Notes: a model not told the origin generated them from the letters alone. 64,000 nucleotides of DNA from Allodiplogaster sudhausi (GCA_945643635.1 CALZFC010000270.1:1110001-1174000); one strand, 5' to 3'. Shown: positions 1-11,240, counted from the stretch's first letter. Program-made: numbers and translations.

Positions 1-331
1 TCCTAAAAAGGCCCCGGCCGCCATGGTCGCCTTTGCCTGGTGGCCCGGGACCGGAATATCAGCTACCCTGTTAGGGGGTACAAACAAACAATTCTTTCGG
101 GTGGGGGGGGGGCAGCCACCCTGTCAGGGGTACAAACAAAAAATTCTTCCTTTTTCTTTCTTGGGTCAAAATCTCATTTATTGGGGATAAAAAGGCTTCT
201 TCGCAAGCGAAAAAAATCTCTTAACTTAGCAGCCCGGAGAGGGGCATGGTTCAACATGGCGCACGTACTGACCTTGTTCAGCGCAATTCTCATTCTAGGA
301 AAACACAGTCTTGAATATTAAACTTGTTTAG
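1..331. other. Window edge, no gene recognised
   Basis: The first 331 bases hold a G run near 104-113, A/T-rich filler and the tail of an intron. The segment just before 332 resembles the intron in front of exon 10 of the downstream tandem gene family (an AAACTTGTTTAG 3' splice site). No convincing exon is seen here; exons 1-9 of the copy ending at 781 must lie outside the window or have been lost. Confidence 0.5.
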
Positions 332-781
332 ATGGCACATCTGTGAATCTGCCTTCGTTCGAGATGACTCCAATTACGAAGATAAAGCCATCAAATTGTC
401 ATCTGGTTAGGTTATCCTTTGAATTTCGGGTATTTTGTTTTTAAAGGTTATAAAACAGCGAGTGTAAGAACGTTGAAAACAAAATGGAGCAAATATTTTT
501 TCTATATGTTGACTCTAAGAACAAACAAAACTACATATTATGTTAATTGTTCTCTAATTAATTGCTGTAATTGTTCAGGCGATATTATCTTTGCGAAGAA
601 CAGCTCGAAGTCGATCTGTCATATCCCGGCTCGGTACTTCGGGATGGTCAAGAAGCTGACCGAGCTGGCAAAGGATGCCCTTTTGGCAGTCATCCCAGTC
701 GCTGAGCGAGAGAGAATCACCGGATCTGTTGAGGATATTGAGAGTTTGATCAACCAGGTCTACACAAAGATCTACTCCTAA
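332..781 (+). pseudogene. 3' end (exons 10-11) of a tandem family copy
   Basis: Two exons match the last two exons of the family described under copy 1. Exon 10 (332-405) begins in phase 2 and reads WHICESAFVRDD. Exon 11 (579-781) follows a TTGTTCAG acceptor and ends with TAA; it encodes SKSICHIPARYFGMVKKL, then ELAKDALLAVIPVAERERI, then QVYTKIYS. Exon lengths (74 and 203 nt) equal those of copy 1. Exons 1-9 are not in the window, so this is either the end of a gene that starts to the left or a remnant. Function unknown. I am confident of the homology, less so that it is a pseudogene. Confidence 0.6.
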
Positions 782-1781
782 TCCTACCACCGCTCTCTCT
801 ATTCATGATGTAGAGTATCTTTTTATTAGAAGATCTAGAGAACATAACGCTGTTGCATAATTGTATGAATCTGAGTCTAAGAAAAGTGGCGAAATTGTAA
901 GATTCATGGTTGCTGAATATACATGTCCAGATCTCTGTAGTGATTCTCGTCTGTATCGATCTTCTCAAGGACGTGTAGAATAACCGGGTGTTCTTGCTGC
1001 TGACCATGAGCGTGTCCATGTGTTACGTACACATGGTATTCTTTATCATTTCTTCTCATTAATCTTTTCTTGCCCTTTTGGAGGGTCGATATATAATTTC
1101 GCTGCTTAAATTTTTTATTTCCTGGGATGTTGCTTTTGTGCGGAGTTCCAATTCCTCCGGTTCTTGCTCCTTTTTCCACATCCCTCACTTAAAACCTAGA
1201 ATTCCCGGGTAACAGGCGCTAAATTGAATTGACTGACTGTAATGAGAAGAATGAGGATTTATCCTTTATATTGAACTGGTATTCCCGAAATTGAGTTGTT
1301 CACGCTGTTTCGCTTTTTTATATGATGTTCTTGTGCTCTGAATTTAATTCCTCGAACGTCTTTGGAGATGAGAATAGTATTTCTGCGTGTTTTTGCGTGA
1401 TAAGCTCAAATGTGCTAGGGAGAGCCTTGTAAATTTCCGATTTCCGGCCAACAGATCTCTGTTTCCATTTGAGATTGGCGCTCCCAAACGAGCTGTTACG
1501 GTTTCTCATGACTACGTATATTATGTTCCAAAGCCCAAATTTTACTGCAGATATTACTTGGTTCTTAGTTTCAAAATGTGTCGCAATGGCATTGTTACAT
1601 TGGCATTCTGAATAAAGTATTTCGAAATGAGGCTGCATGATTGTGACACCCGTGTAACTTGTGTCGTTTGAATATTAATCGACTGGATATTTTTGTTGAT
1701 TCAAGAAGGTGTTGGGAAGTCTCTAAGGATATGGAGTTAATGAGAAGCGTCGATGTGTTCACTGGTTTCTCCATCTTCCTC

Positions 1782-1818
<37 letters not shown>

Positions 1819-1873
1819 TTCTCTCTCTCTGTCTCTCTCTCTCTCGCTCTCTATTTCTGATTTCTTGAGAGAG
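782..1873. other. Intergenic region between family copies
   Basis: The 3' flank after 781 resembles the flank after copy 1 (TAATTGTATGAATCTGAG near 857 and 5130; a CTCCTTTTTCCACATCCCTCACTT-like block near 1170 and 5450), so the repeat unit includes flanking DNA. Both strands are open around 1318-1638, ending near an AATAAAG at about 1611, but nothing recognisable is encoded. A (CT)n tract fills about 1783-1855, directly before the start of copy 1. Confidence 0.5.
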
Positions 1874-4800
1874 ATGACGTTGCCTGTGTGCAACTTGCCC
1901 GGTCGCCACCTCTCCGCGGAGCATGTCTTTCAAGCGGAGCGGCCGACTGACCATACTGCACGAGTCGAGGAGCTCGCAGTCATCGGCGAGCTAGTCATCG
2001 CCAGATACTTGAGTTCTATATTGGCCAGGGAAAATGAGGTTACTCGTGATCATCGGTTGTACTTTTTTGTACTTAACAATTGGCTAGAAATTTAACTTTG
2101 TTTCCACTTTACCATGAAAAATGGAACATAATGTATTCATTTATTTTATTTATTCATAGATCAAAATAATGTGATGACACATAGGCTATAATATATGATA
2201 AGAAATGAAGGAGTGAAAAACGAAACATAATGTATTCGTGCACATTGAGATTCACATCTTCGACTTGATGACGAATGTTTGGCGTGACGACATCATTCTG
2301 GTTAGGGTTTTTTTCTTTTGGAAGCTAATATGAAATGTATTTGCCTATGACTTGCGTGTGAGTTGATGGGTGTTGTTGTATCAGTTAAGATGAGCTTAAT
2401 AATGAATCTGTGTGATATTAAAACAGTTTATTCTCCATTACAGGATCGTGGAGGTCGTGCCTTAGTGCTGAACAATGTCAGTTGTACGGCTCCGATCCCG
2501 GGGGGGGGGGGGGGGTTGGGGTATAAAAGAAAATTTCTCCAAGCCGGAAAGGTGGGAGGGAATGAGAAAAGACTTTTTCCCAGTCGGAAAACTATTTTTC
2601 ATTCATCTGAGGTGGGTATTCATTCATACGACCGATTCACCGTCCTTCGCGATAAGCGTCTTTACGTCCTGAGTCCTTTTCTTCTTGGTTTCGTCCTCAA
2701 CAACAAAGAGATCTCTGTTCACCACCTCGGCGAGGATCGCCGCTTCACATTCCTCCACATCATTGACTTCGGGTTACCATTACAAGTTTATGATGTTAAT
2801 TTTATTCATCTGATTTTATTTCAACTTTTGTCATGATTATATCTCTTGATTTAGCAAATTCGTGGCCTAAAGTACAAGATTTTGTTTAATTGTATCCAGT
2901 TATAAATAAAGATTATTTTCTAAATTTAACTATATCGTTTGCTGGAGAAAATAATTTATCTCTTCCTCATAGAATCCTCAAGACGGCCCTTCATGACCAT
3001 CTTAGTCAATGCGGCTTCTTCTTTTCGCCGGACACGCCAAACATGTTTTTCTTCTATGCAAGCGTTTGTTTATGCTTTTCTTCTTTTTCCTTAAAATATG
3101 CTTTTGTTTTTATTATGGAGAATTACTTTAATTGCTCAACTGATTTATATTGTCAGGCACGTTATGGTCTTGAGTGCATTCTGGAGGCAACTGTAGGCGA
3201 CTTTGATCCGAACGGTTTATTTTATGCTTTTTTAAAGTTGTTCGATGCCTTTAATTTGATCAATTTTATGGTTTGAATCACTTCAGATTTATCTTGTCTG
3301 CAGATCCACAGGTCCGCCTTCCCCGCAATATTCAACGCATTCACATGTGGAAAATTCCGGATGTGGGATTTCACACCAGCTCTTTCTTTCGCTACGAGAA
3401 CGACGTGTACATTGGTAAGTAAGTTCACATGTTAGTATAACAGGAATGATAAGGGTTGCCGAATGGCCTCCCTGAACAAGGTGCGGTATATGAAAATGGG
3501 ATCGAAATGCAGGGAGGGGAAGTTTGAAAACCGGTCCCCCATTCTCTCGGTTTCTGCATAAAGTACAGCCTGTACACCCCCCCCCCTCAATGAAAAGAGA
3601 CTTGAAAAGCTTTAAAAGCATAGTTTAGCGCTGATAGAATAGTGGGAATATAATTGTTAAAAAAGCAGGTTTAAAGATTTTAATTATAATGTAGTTGTAA
3701 GTTCCGTTCGCAGTTCGCACGAATGAAACGGTCATCTTCGACTGCTCTACTCGTCAACTCAGCGGCGTTCGGTTTCTCAGCGCCGCGCAGCTTTTGAAAC
3801 GCGACTGGGATTTCAACTGGGAAGGTGCCTCATCCCAAATGGATTGTCAATTTTTAACAATGGTGAAAAAAGTCCTAAACGGAGCACCCATCCTGATTTT
3901 GTGCCTTAATCAGACACTACCTTACGCTATTTGATCAAAGAACTCGTTTCTACATTATAACTTCCTTTCGGCGACCAAGAGAATCACTTTTGGGGACCTC
4001 GGACCACCTTTTTCCGTAATTTCTAAGTGTCTTCATTTGGTAACTTCTCCGTTTTCTCCAAACAACTCCTTTGAGATGTACTACGAGTTTTCGAGTGTGT
4101 GGTTGGACAAGCGCAACAGGCTCATCCCGAGAGACAACATTCATCCAAGACTCGAGCAGGGATCGGTCATCGAGTGGTGGAGCATGAAGGAGAACAATAG
4201 GGCCATTCAGCCCAGGCTAGACATCTATACCTATTCTTTTCTTTACTTTTATTTTTTCTTTCCTTTTTCTAATTTTTTTTTCTTCTTTTTCTTGTTTTCC
4301 TTTTCCGTTCATTTCCCTTTTTCTTTTTTTTCTTTTCTTTTTCTTTTCTTTTCTTTTCTTTAACTTTTTCTTTTACTTTTCACTCTCGCTTTCATTTTTA
4401 TTTTCTTCTCTTTTGCCTTTTCGTTCTTTGTATCCTCCTTCTCCTGTCTTTTTCGCACTTAGTGTTGAATATTGTCCGGTCCGGCTCCGAGGTCGGACCC
4501 GGAACAGGCTCCGAATTCAAGCAGGGATGTCAGGAGTGGGTCGGCCCGGGCTCGGCCCGCTTTGGACATCCCTGCTTGAATATAAATCACATTTTTCCTT
4601 GCTTAGGTGGCACTTCTGCGACCCTGCCTTCGCGCGAGGTTTTATCGAGTCAAATGATAAGGCCATCAGATTGCCATCTGGTTTGATTTTCCTCATTTTC
4701 GGAGCTTTTGTTTTTAAAGGTTATAAACCAACGAGTGTAAGAATGCTGGGTGACAATATGGAGCAAATATTTCGCTATGCTGACTGCAATAACAAACAAA

Positions 4801-5055
4801 ACATCATTTTCCATCATAATTTCTCCACTTGATTGCCGCTGTAATCATTCAGGTGATGTTCTCTTTCTGAGGAACAGCCCAAAGTCGTTCAAGCGCATCC
4901 CTGCGCGGTGCTTCGGGAAGGTCAAGAAGCTGACCGAGCTGGCAAAGGATGCCCTTTTAGCAGTCATCCCTGTCGCTGAGCGGGAGAGAATCAACGGATC
5001 TGTTGAGGATATTGACAGTTTGATCACCCAGGTCTACACCATGTTCTACTCTTAA
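1874..5055 (+). CDS. Unknown tandem-family protein, copy 1 (11 exons)
   Basis: I do not recognise this family. Eleven exons are supported by alignment with copies 2-4: 1874-2038, 2250-2300, 2444-about 2497, 2612-2772, 2973-3063, 3157-3214, 3304-3414, 3714-3841, 4076-about 4230, 4607-4680, 4853-5055, about 415 aa. The ATG is chosen because all copies share a CTTGA..GAGATG context and an exon 1 of 53-55 codons. Motifs: LPGRHLSAEH and ELAVIGELVI (exon 1), FDLMTNVWRDDIIL (exon 2), LGEDRRFTFLHIID (exon 4), RIHMWKIPD and YENDVYI (exon 7), VIFDCSTRQLSG (exon 8), EWWSMKE (exon 9), ELAKDALLAVIPVAERERI (exon 11). Alternating hydrophobic strands such as NDVYI..ETVIFDCSTRQL could suggest a beta-propeller-like fold, which is only a guess. 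There is no signal peptide or membrane segment. Oddities: the exon 8 donor reads GA instead of GT (ATG/GATTGT), the exon 3 donor is replaced by a G run at about 2500, and no GT is visible after exon 9. It may be a decaying gene. Confidence 0.5.
4225..4450 (+). repeat. Pyrimidine (CTTTT)n tract in intron 9, copy 1
   Basis: An almost pure T/C strand with CTTTT units lies directly after exon 9. The same intron in copies 2 and 4 carries an equivalent tract, so it predates the duplications. Confidence 0.8.
4515..4581. repeat. Short inverted repeat with CAGGG ends
   Basis: A perfect 17-bp inverted repeat (4515-4531 and 4565-4581, ATTCAAGCAGGGATGTC and its complement) encloses a GC-rich centre. The CAGGG..CCCTG core resembles hAT-type ends, but no direct duplication is seen. 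It lies in intron 9 of copy 1. Confidence 0.5.
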
Positions 5056-6051
5056 TCCGATCACTAGAAAGTCTATTCACGATGTAGATTTTCTTTGCTT
5101 AAAGATCTAATGAACTTTTGCTGACGCCTAATTGTATGAATCTGAGTACAAGAAACGTGGCGGAATTATTAGATTCATTTCTGGTTTAATAGATGTGTAG
5201 AATGGCCGCGTGTTCTTGCTTCTCTGAGCATGTCCTTGTCAAATATGTAAAAGGATGATATTCTTTACAATTTGTTCGCTGTGAATTTTATTAATCTTTT
5301 CTGTCCTTTTGCATGGTGCATCGATATATGATTTCTCTTTTTAAATTATAATTTTTTTCTATCATGACTGTATGATTTTGTGTAGAATTCCGAATGTTTA
5401 CTTCAATCAAGACAGAAGAATGAGAAGAATTCCTCTGGTACTTCCTCCTTTTTCCATGTTCCTCACTTCAAAAAAACCGCTGGACAACGTCCAGCCCTTC
5501 CTGTACAAGTATGTCGGCCCGAGATTTCTTGGAAGCGTGCACATGGAAACGTTTTTGAATGGCGGGGAGGATCTTCGATTTCTGAAAGTCGCTCAATGTG
5601 GCCGACAAACTTGCAATTCGATAAGATAACAAATGATGACTTGTTTTCATTGTAAGGATAGGAAGTATTCCTAGTGTGTATGTATGTATGTATGTATGTG
5701 TCTCTTCTCTCTGTATAATCTGTTTCTATACTAATGCTGATAAACCTGATCCTTCTGACCCGGAAAGTACCACAACCATACCGCGACCGGAGAAAGGGTC
5801 AGAAGGTATTTACTCAGGAGGATCCAAAGACGACACACATGGAAAATTGCTAAAAGAAAAAGAAGACGGATCGTAGAAACAGCTGTTAATTTTGTGGATT
5901 GAAGTCATCGATGGAGAGAGCTTGGTTGCTGCGCGCCAAAGGTGATGATCAGTACTTTACTTTGTTGATTACGTTTCCTGTGTTTGTTTGCCTAAAATAA
6001 CCTAAATTTGCTTCTTTAATTCATTCAAGTGGTTGGCTCGATACGTCTTCC
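5056..6051. other. 3' flank of copy 1 with an exon-like ORF
   Basis: A frame from about 5405 to 5629, preceded by a possible acceptor (AATCAAGACAG), reads RRIPLVLPPFSMFL and YKYVGPRFLGSVHMETFLNG before a stop. Part of it recurs near 1140-1190, truncated, after the first family remnant. It may be an exon of an unrecognised gene, or repeat-unit DNA. TATG repeats occupy about 5675-5700. A frame at 5740-5876 (DPSDPESTTTIPRPEKGSEG) has no supporting context. Confidence 0.3.
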
Positions 6052-6165
6052 CTAGTCGACTTCTGCGACCGTGATTGGCATGTACCCGGACCCGCCCTCC
6101 AATACAAGCTTTCCGGGTTGTGCGCTGAAGCAGAACAGCATCTTGTGATATCTCTTCCCTTGCAT
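6052..6165 (-). CDS. Candidate minus-strand terminal exon, unknown
   Basis: Read on the minus strand, a GGTGAAG acceptor is followed by 37 codons and TAG, including YHKMLFCFSAQPGKLVLEGG and YMPITVAEVD. Base composition is richer in G/C than the surroundings, as in other exons here. I cannot link it to a known family, and no upstream exon could be joined to it with confidence. Confidence 0.25.
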   Translation of the reverse strand: MQGKRYHKMLFCFSAQPGKLVLEGGSGYMPITVAEVD

Positions 6166-6727
6166 CTTCACCACCGACAGACAGGAAGGCGATGATGTCT
6201 TCCGTGCTCTTTGACTAAAGCTTCTTGCAACTATTCACATATATGTATTTATATAGTTTAAAAGAAGGATGTATGGTGCGGAATATACATACATAGAAAC
6301 GCGAATAAAAATGATAATTACTTGGTTTATAATTTGGATGCTGCATATCGAGTAACGGCGTGAGAGGAAATGTCACAACCTTGCTTTTCTACAAGGAATC
6401 GGGATGAAGAAGTGTCAACTTGTGGAATTCTGTGATAGGATGAAATTCACATGGATAAATATCCGAAAATGTATTATGCCCAGCGATGCACACAACAAGA
6501 AACAAATTAAATAAATAAATAAAACGAAAATAATAAATACTCATTGCTGATTCACAGCTAAAAACAAACAAAACCGTTCTTGTACTTTTGCCTGTGCAGA
6601 TGTCAATGTTGGAGCATCGCTGTGCGTTTTATATGTAAACATATGTCTTGGATTGAAACCGTGAATAGTCTTTTTTTATCAGCCCACCCAATTCAAAATG
6701 TGAAAATGAGAATTATATCGACTATGA

Positions 6728-6811
6728 CTAGATGATACTGCAGGTGGCAGAGGACACCTCAACTCCCTTGAAGGTCCACTTGCCGTAGATGTTGCAGGCG
6801 AGGACGATGCG
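6728..6811 (-). CDS. Candidate minus-strand terminal exon, unknown
   Basis: On the minus strand, 27 codons (RIVLACNIYGKWTFKGVEVS.., last residues ATCSII) end in TAG after a CTAAGAG acceptor-like site. It could be the end of a small secreted protein, but no family is recognised. Because it has its own stop it is not simply an upstream exon of the 6052-6165 segment. Confidence 0.25.
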   Translation of the reverse strand, partial: RIVLACNIYGKWTFKGVEVSSATCSII

Positions 6812-7055
6812 CTCTTAGCTTCGCCTCTCGCTCGACTCCGTGTGTTTTAGGCCATTGTCAAACTGTAAAGAACTAGCAAATTAATTTTTTAAATTTCCTT
6901 TAAAACATACATAGAATAGAAAAATGGTTTCAATTAGACTGTTTTTATCAGAAATGACGAAGAAAATAAGAAACCATCTCGATCAGCGACGAAGCGGGGT
7001 CTTTCCAACCATAACCAAAAAAAATTTTTTTCCTTCTCCATTTTTTTGTCTATTA
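6812..7055. other. Non-coding spacer before the retrotransposon
   Basis: A/T-rich DNA with no exon or repeat that I can support. It ends at the TTAAC target duplication. Confidence 0.5.
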
Positions 7056-7060
7056 TTAAC
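7056..7060. repeat. Target site duplication TTAAC, left copy
   Basis: TTAAC directly precedes the 5' LTR and recurs at 16118-16122 directly after the 3' LTR, as expected for LTR-element integration. Confidence 0.9.
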
Positions 7061-7373
7061 TGTTGAGTAGATAGTAAATCTACACGTATGTATTATGTAC
7101 ATTAGAATATGAACTCTGTGAGTTCATCTTTAATCGTTGTAGTTTATTGTTATGTCTACGTGGAATCTTCCTATTGGTCCACGTGTCATTGTCTATTTAG
7201 CATAATTGCTTACGTGAGTCTCGCCATTATATATGCGTTAGCCAGCGAGCTCACCTCACTTGGTTCTCTCCTCTCTCTTGTAAGCGGTCGGCCTTCCCTT
7301 CTCTCTCATCAATAAACCTCTCTCCGCTTCTCGCCTTGGCTACCCACTCGCACAAGATCTCTCTCCGTATCTG
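7061..7373 (+). repeat. 5' LTR, main part (313 bp)
   Basis: Starts TGTTGAGTAGATAG and matches 15792-16104 apart from one base. It includes a TATATATG box and a CAATAAACC polyadenylation signal. It is cut after CCGTATCTG by the MULE; the last 13 bases are at 10738-10750. Confidence 0.93.
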
Positions 7374-7438
7374 GGCTGCGTGCTCCAGTTGCCGATTGGC
7401 CGCATGAGGCCCAGTTATATAGGCTAAAAATACACTAT

Positions 7439-7562
7439 TTGGAAAAGGGGGAGTAGCTCAGTTGCCGATTTGGAAAAGAGGGAGTAGCTCAGTTGCCGAT
7501 TTGGAAAAGAGGGAGTAGCTCAGTTGCCGATTTGGAAAGATGGGAGAAGCTCAGTTGCCGAT
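7439..7562 (+). repeat. Left subterminal 31-bp tandem repeats of the MULE
   Basis: About four units of CAGTTGCCGATTTGGAAAAG plus GGGAGTAGCT follow each other. Their complements form the right-hand array, so the ends could bind transposase at several sites. Confidence 0.85.
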
Positions 7563-7770
7563 CCATTTTGAGTAAGGCAAGGATGTTCTTCCAATGATAT
7601 TTCTTCCACTTTTGATTTTAAACGGTGATAATTCTTCGAACTTTTTTTTTTTGTTGCATATATGTACATACACTTCTGCTTGGAGAGAAAGACGCAGAGA
7701 AAATGAGTGAATGTGGTTCTCTAGCTACAAGGTCAGAACAAGTGGCATGCACCGGCATATGGAAATGGAG

Positions 7771-8035
7771 TGTGAAATTATGCCAGTAAAAAAGAAAGTT
7801 AATTATTAGGAGACAAGAAGAAAAAGAGAAGCTCATGCCACATGGAACATGTATAATCGAGAGAGTAATAAGAAATGAGAGGGACCCTCTGGCTGTAAAG
7901 CACCAGGGTATGATAAATGAAGCGTGAAATTATGCCAGTAAAAAAGAACGTTAATTATTAGGAGACAAGAAGAAAAAAAGAAGCTCGTGTCACATGGAAT
8001 ATGTAAAACCTAGAGAGTAATAAGAAAGAGAGGAT
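7771..8035 (+). repeat. Tandem duplication of about 150 bp in the MULE
   Basis: A segment beginning GTGAAATTATGCCAGTAAAA occurs at about 7771 and again at about 7923, followed in both by GTTAATTATTAGGAGACAAG and a CACATGGAA..ATGTA stretch. It lies upstream of the transposase start and is probably promoter or leader DNA. Confidence 0.75.
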
Positions 8036-8122
8036 TTCTGCCCCTCTCCTATGTGACCGATTGAAAGGTCAGTTGTACTTCCTGCAGTCACATTCTCAAG
8101 TCGTACAACAAGCTCATCTCCC

Positions 8123-10375
8123 ATGTCTACCTCCAACACTTCCCAGAACCCAACGGCCCTCTTCAGGGCCCCAGGCAATACGCCTCCCCAATCCTCCTCT
8201 TACACTTCATCTCCTCCTTCTTCTCCACCGCCAACCCCCTCTTCTTCTTCTTCTTCTTCTTCATCTTCATCGCAGTCGTCACCGGCGGACCCTTCGCCGT
8301 GGAAAGGAACAGTGTGGCCGAGCCGAGTAAGCGCAAGCATATAGTTTGGATCATCTTAATTTCATCAATGCGTAGAGCGCCAAACACCCTGCGCTGGTCT
8401 ACCGACTCCCAAATCCCGACGACGACTACTGTATGTCATTCACCTTTCGCCGGCAGAACAAGTCTGACTGCGTCTTCATCTGCACTGGATGTGCCACCGT
8501 CGCGAATCATGAGAGAGCCGCCAAAGCAGTGCCATCGGGATCACCAGCGACTGTGAAGGTAAATAATAGTGCTATTTATTACATAATTATTGTTCAAAAT
8601 TCCAGGTTTTCGGTACTGCGCCACTGGTCACCGATCACTTCGTATTCTTCATGAGCGACCCGATGTGCTCTCCTCACATATGCAACGTTCTCATGTCTCG
8701 ACAACTGTACAGCCACGTCTGTGAGCGCAGACTAACGTGAGTAAATAATTTGAATACACCTTTTTAATTTGCAATCTTTAAGATCCGCTGAGAATCAAGC
8801 TCTCAGCGAGCGAACTGCATCTGGCCAACGGATTCAACCGCACAAGCATTACACCAACGTTATGAAGAAGATTGTCACTGGTCAGGATGATCGAATTGAT
8901 GAGGACAAACGTCAAGAAGCAGCTGCGGTCTACAGCAAGGGCGCCTACAAGAGCAAACGCAGTCAAATCTCACGCTCCAAGAACAAGTAAAGTTTTTTGA
9001 CATATATTAGCATGTATGTATATACATACTAACATGTACATATATGTACATACATATATGCAGGTACTCATCCGAATCATTCCTCGACATCGAAAGCATC
9101 GACGAAAAGTTCCGAAAGCCAATCGACGATCCTCACGAGTGCTTCCTCTGGCAAGACGAGCAAAGTGATATAGCTGTCTTTGCATCGAAGCGGGTGCTCA
9201 AGCTTGTTCGGCACTACAATGCCGAGTCATTCATTGCAGACGGCAACTTCAAGTATCGGGGTTTGTACTTTGGTAGTGTGACTTTTATCATAATGAAAAT
9301 AATACATTTGAATATTGTAGCGTTGGAGCAGCAAGGAGTCAATCCACAATTCTACGTCGTCCTCGCAAGCATCAACGGTTGTACATTTCCCATTTTCATT
9401 GGGCTCTTGCCTTCAAAAAGCTCGCGTACATACACTCGAATGTTCAGGATTGTGCGTACTCTTCTTCTCGACTGCGACTTCGACCTGGACCAACAACAAC
9501 TTGTGCTGGACTTCGAAGACGCGGCAATCAAGGCCTTCTCGGAAGTGCTTCCAGAACTTACTCTTCGAGGATGCAACTTTCACCTCTCCATGGCCTTCAA
9601 CAAACAATGGAAGGCAAAGCAGATGCACAAGTCAGTGCAAATGACTGAGTTTATAAACTTATCCATGGTGTCCTTTAAGGCACGAATCGGAGGGCGTCAT
9701 CTCGCAGTGGAAGCTACGCCTGAGGGCTCTCTTCTTCCTTCCAAGCTCTCTCTACGACGCTTCTGAAGTGACTGTCATCCCGGTTGCGACGGACCATCCG
9801 GCGCATGCCTCGTGCTCTGTCTTCCTGGACTACTTCAGGGTCAGGATTTTGTACTATACGTTCGTGATAATATGCGATTTGTTTTCAGAAGCAGTGGTTG
9901 GCATATCCCGAGAGCCTCACTAACAAGTTCGGCCAAATAACCAACCGGACCTCCAATGCCGCCGAGAGCTATTTCTCGTTAGAATTTTCGCATGTCAGCT
10001 TGAAATATAAAAAAAGTAAGCTATTTAAGTGGTCTTGGCCGCAGTCTCAACCACGGCCGTCTCCCTCATCTGGTCGACTTGGTCGAATATATTCATGACA
10101 AGGAAATGGTGTCTTATCTTCAACTGAAAGGCGCACGTGATGACCCTTCCGCGCATGACCGGTAGATTTCCAAGCACGCTCGAGAGCAACGCGCAGCAGC
10201 ATCGGCCAGGATGGACGCGTGCGTTTTATAGGCTAAAAATACACTATATTATTTGAACTTCCGTCACTGCAGCCTGAAGGACCGAATCAACACTGGCGTC
10301 CCCATCCGCAAGTACGAGATTCTTGCGTATCTTGACGAGATGGGCAAGAAGCATACGACTGGCAAGGACCACTGA
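8123..10375 (+). CDS. MULE transposase (spliced)
   Basis: This transposase should cut and rejoin the element at its TIRs in the nucleus. Exons read: 8123-8326, 8376-8558, 8606-8736, 8783-8986, 9064-9260, 9321-9630, 9680-9839, 9889-9977, 10045-10161 and a last exon from 10273 to TGA at 10373-10375; the joint before the last exon is unresolved. Exon 1 is Ser/Pro-rich with a run of about 11 Ser. Exons 2-3 hold spaced Cys/His (YCMSFTFRR..CVFICTGC) like the DNA-binding FLYWCH-type region often found in such proteins. The catalytic region is in exons 5-8: ADGNFKY (first Asp), LVLDFEDAAIKAF (second Asp), GCNFHLS (the conserved C..H), and NRTSNAAESYF with the likely Glu. There is no stop inside the exons, so it may be active. 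Start chosen as the first ATG of an open exon with a good donor (CGA/GTAAGC). Confidence 0.82.
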
Positions 10376-10535
10376 AGATTCCCGCCGTCGCACTCTATTC
10401 CCGCTTTCCTGTGCTCTCTTTCTATTCATATAACTATATGTATTCTGTGAATGTCTCTCTTTCAATTAATATATGTATACAATCAGTTCTGCGTTATTAA
10501 TAAATCTTTCTACAAGCTGCATGATTACTTCTATA

Positions 10536-10675
10536 TCGGCAACTGAGCTTCTCCCATTTTTCCAAATCGGCAACTGAGCTTCTCCCATTTTTCCAAATCG
10601 GCAACTGAGCTACTCCCCCTTTTCCAAATCGGCAACTGAGCTACTCCCCCATTTCCAAATCGGCAACTGGGCCTC
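10536..10675 (-). repeat. Right subterminal tandem repeats of the MULE
   Basis: Four to five units of AAATCGGCAACTGAGCT plus CTCCC(A/C)TTTTCC, the reverse complement of the left array. Units drift by a few bases. Confidence 0.85.
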
Positions 10676-10737
10676 CCCTCGAAATCTGACCTACTTATTT
10701 TTTTTTCGGCAACTGGAGCACGCAGCCTCCGTATCTG

Positions 10738-10750
10738 GAGATACACAACA
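10738..10750 (+). repeat. 5' LTR, displaced last 13 bp
   Basis: GAGATACACAACA completes the 5' LTR after the MULE and its target duplication, and equals the last 13 bases of the 3' LTR (16105-16117). Confidence 0.9.
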
Positions 10751-10751
10751 A

Positions 10752-10768
10752 CTGGCGATCAGGAACTC
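10752..10768 (+). promoter_or_regulatory. Putative tRNA primer binding site
   Basis: TGGCGATCAGGAACTCT starts one base after the 5' LTR. Beginning with TGG (complement of CCA) is the normal form of a reverse-transcription primer site; the matching tRNA was not determined. Confidence 0.6.
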
Positions 10769-11240
10769 TCGAGCTCGTGCGGTGGCGGTCTCTCTTCTGT
10801 GGCAGTCCTTCAGTTGTTAAAACCCCAAGGTTACGGGGGCCCTTCACTGTTCACAGTGATTGGGAACAACGAAGTTGGTTTTCTATTCCCAGAAGAGGCC
10901 GAGAGCCCAATCCGCTCACTCACTCCATCCCCCAATTCTCGCTTCGGCGAGAATCTGACAGACTGGTAAAAAGGGCCGTCGTCAGGGAGTGAAAGACAGT
11001 CGGTAAAAGGTGCCGATTGTAACAGTCAGTGAAAGATCTGAACTGTAGAGCAGTACGGTGGGAGATACCGTAACTGCCAGAGCGAAGACAGTCAGTGAAA
11101 GAGTCTGAACTGTAGAGAGCGAACAAGAGTGCGGTAAAAGGAGCCGTATCTCAGAGAGGCCACAGCAAGTCGGTAAAAGGTGCCGATTGCGAATCGAGAG
11201 AGTAAGTCACAGAACTAAAAGCCGGTTCGTGATCCAAACA
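10769..11240 (+). repeat. Retrotransposon leader with internal repeats
   Basis: The stretch before gag repeats GTCGGTAAAAGGTGCCGATTG (10997 and 11170 areas) and ACAGTCAGTGAAAGA..TCTGAACTGTAGAG (two copies between 11025 and 11120). No ORF; it may hold packaging or translation signals. Confidence 0.6.

Larger units (their letters stand above)
7374..10727 (+). mobile_element. Mutator-like (MULE) DNA transposon, 3354 bp
   Basis: The ends are 22-bp perfect terminal inverted repeats (7374-7395 GGCTGCGTGCTCCAG.. and 10706-10727). A 10-bp duplication of the host LTR, TCCGTATCTG, flanks it (7364-7373 and 10728-10737). Inside each end is a tandem array of about 31-bp units (about 7439-7562 and 10536-10675) in opposite orientation, giving long subterminal inverted repeats. 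A spliced transposase gene occupies 8123-10375. A 9-11 bp duplication and a MULE-type transposase are the hallmarks of the superfamily. It looks young, as TIRs and duplication are perfect. Confidence 0.93.

Noticed and set aside
1318..1638. A minus-strand gene of 106 codons (also open on the plus strand)
   Set aside because: No splice or start context, no similarity I recognise and no counterpart beside the other family copies.
10829..10992. An extra small ORF in the retrotransposon leader
   Set aside because: It overlaps repeated leader DNA and has no similarity to gag; probably chance.
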